DNA from: Saprospiraceae bacterium
GTDB lineage: Bacteria > Bacteroidota > Bacteroidia > Chitinophagales > Saprospiraceae
NCBI GenBank assembly: GCA_016787375.1
Contig: JAEUUM010000120.1
Location: forward strand, 1 to 7,058
Reading direction: 5' to 3'
Length of the DNA: 7,058 bases
Position numbers and translations under genes: made by a program
Shown here: positions 6,293 to 7,058 of the stretch, piece by piece
How the letters are laid out: every line of letters starts with the position of its first letter
Numbering within the stretch: position 1 is the stretch's first letter
Notes under the pieces: generated by a model
What the model saw: the letters and a program-made list of their open reading frames with translations, nothing else
Told to the model about the DNA's origin: nothing
Database searches by the model: none

Positions 6293-7058
6293 GTGAATTG
6301 GAAAGATCGAAAACTATTGATAGCAACAAAACATCTCAAAGAATTGGTTATCGCTCCAATCTTAGAAAAGGAGCTTGGAGTAGATTGCTTCGTGGCCGAG
6401 GGATTTGATTCAGATGAATTGGGTACATTTACAGGGGAAATAGAGAGAATATACGACCCAATTACAACTGCACGAAAAAAATGTCAAATGGCTATGCAAC
6501 GGTTTAATTGTGATCTCGCGGTTGCCAGTGAAGGCTCATTTGGTCCACACCCCTCTGTTTTTTTTGTTCCTGCTGACGATGAATTTTTACTTTTTATTGA
6601 TAAGAAAAATGAATTGGAAATAGTTGTCAGAGAATTGAGCACTGATACCAACTTTAATAGTGCTGAAATAAAGTCTGTCAATGAACTTAAAGACTTTGCT
6701 GCTTCAGCCCGTTTTCCCTCACATGGTCTTATCTTAAGAAAATCTAAAAACGAATTCAGTGAAATATCGAAAGGCATAACTGATTGGAAAACTTTGTTTG
6801 AAGCCTACCATAAATTAAGCCAATCTCAGGGAAGTGTTTATATCGAAACCGACATGCGTGCGATGTTTAATCCGACCCGAATGAAGGTTATAGAACAAGC
6901 AACTGTTCAATTGGCTAACAAAATAAACTCATTATGTCCACAATGTAAAGCCCCCGGTTTTGGTGTAACGAAGAACCAACCAGGATTGCCTTGCGAATTG
7001 TGTGATTTGCCGACTAAATCGACATTGAGTTTAATAAGTGAGTGCCAAAAATGTAGCT
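6293..7058 (+). CDS. DUF6671-like protein, 3' end outside the window
   Basis: An open frame without stop runs from 6272 to the right edge, giving 255 residues from GTG at 6293. The function is unknown; I recognise the pattern as the DUF6671 family from memory. Conserved-looking blocks are DRKLLIATKH (5-14), a segment running from DELGTFTGEIER (41-52) to DPITTARKKC (55-64), SEGSFGPHP (79-87) followed by VFFVPADDEF, FPSHGLILRK (141-150), and ETDMRAMFNPTRM (185-197). Near the end are three CxxC pairs (Cys215/218, 234/237 and 251/254), which look like a zinc ribbon plus a further metal pair. There is no signal peptide or membrane helix, so it should be cytoplasmic. GTG at 6293 is chosen because no in-frame ATG precedes the first conserved block; a stop at 6269 limits extension. 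It lies 13 bp after the carbonic anhydrase, probably in the same operon. Confidence 0.8.
   Translation, partial: MNWKDRKLLIATKHLKELVIAPILEKELGVDCFVAEGFDSDELGTFTGEIERIYDPITTARKKCQMAMQRFNCDLAVASEGSFGPHPSVFFVPADDEFLLFIDKKNELEIVVRELSTDTNFNSAEIKSVNELKDFAASARFPSHGLILRKSKNEFSEISKGITDWKTLFEAYHKLSQSQGSVYIETDMRAMFNPTRMKVIEQATVQLANKINSLCPQCKAPGFGVTKNQPGLPCELCDLPTKSTLSLISECQKCS

Noticed and set aside
6484..6777. Minus-strand open frame of about 97 codons
   Set aside because: It lies wholly within the DUF6671-like coding frame, which shows clear family-like blocks; the opposite-strand translation has no recognisable features.

Overview
The window is AT-rich and reads as a Bacteroidota chromosome. Several promoter-like sites match the Bacteroidota -7 consensus TAnnTTTG rather than the sigma70 -10 box. 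Leaders are A/T-rich without Shine-Dalgarno sequences, and the protein families (RND permease, KirBac-type channel, small outer-membrane barrel, Thermus-type isocitrate dehydrogenase) fit that phylum. I cannot assign a genus. This rests on reading the sequence only; no database search was run.

Left part (1-2439): the C-terminal end of an RND efflux permease is cut by the window edge. An AT-rich spacer follows, with a 13-bp inverted repeat and a convincing intrinsic terminator. Next is a complete KirBac-like inward-rectifier potassium channel starting at GTG. It converges, with only 6 bp between the stop codons, on a minus-strand gene for a secreted, probably outer-membrane beta-barrel protein of unknown function. 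A 364-bp gene-free stretch (2440-2803) holds a barrel-gene promoter candidate, two hairpins and a degenerate tandem array of an 8-9 nt unit close to AATCGnTGA.

Right part (2804-7058): a CbbR-like LysR regulator on the minus strand is divergent from four tightly packed plus-strand genes. These encode a Thermus-type isocitrate dehydrogenase (probably NADP-dependent), an 81-residue helical protein, a beta-class carbonic anhydrase with a signal peptide, and a protein I place in the DUF6671 family, which runs off the right edge. Gaps are 19, 37 and 13 bp, so one transcription unit is likely. The 93-bp divergent region carries one TAnnTTTG element facing each way with an AT dyad between them.

Working idea (inference): the regulator may sense a carbon-status metabolite such as 2-oxoglutarate, an effector known for cyanobacterial CbbR relatives (NdhR/CcmR). 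It would then link a CO2- and 2-oxoglutarate-producing TCA step to periplasmic CO2/bicarbonate interconversion. The small helical protein and the DUF6671-like protein are the uncharacterised parts of this candidate system.
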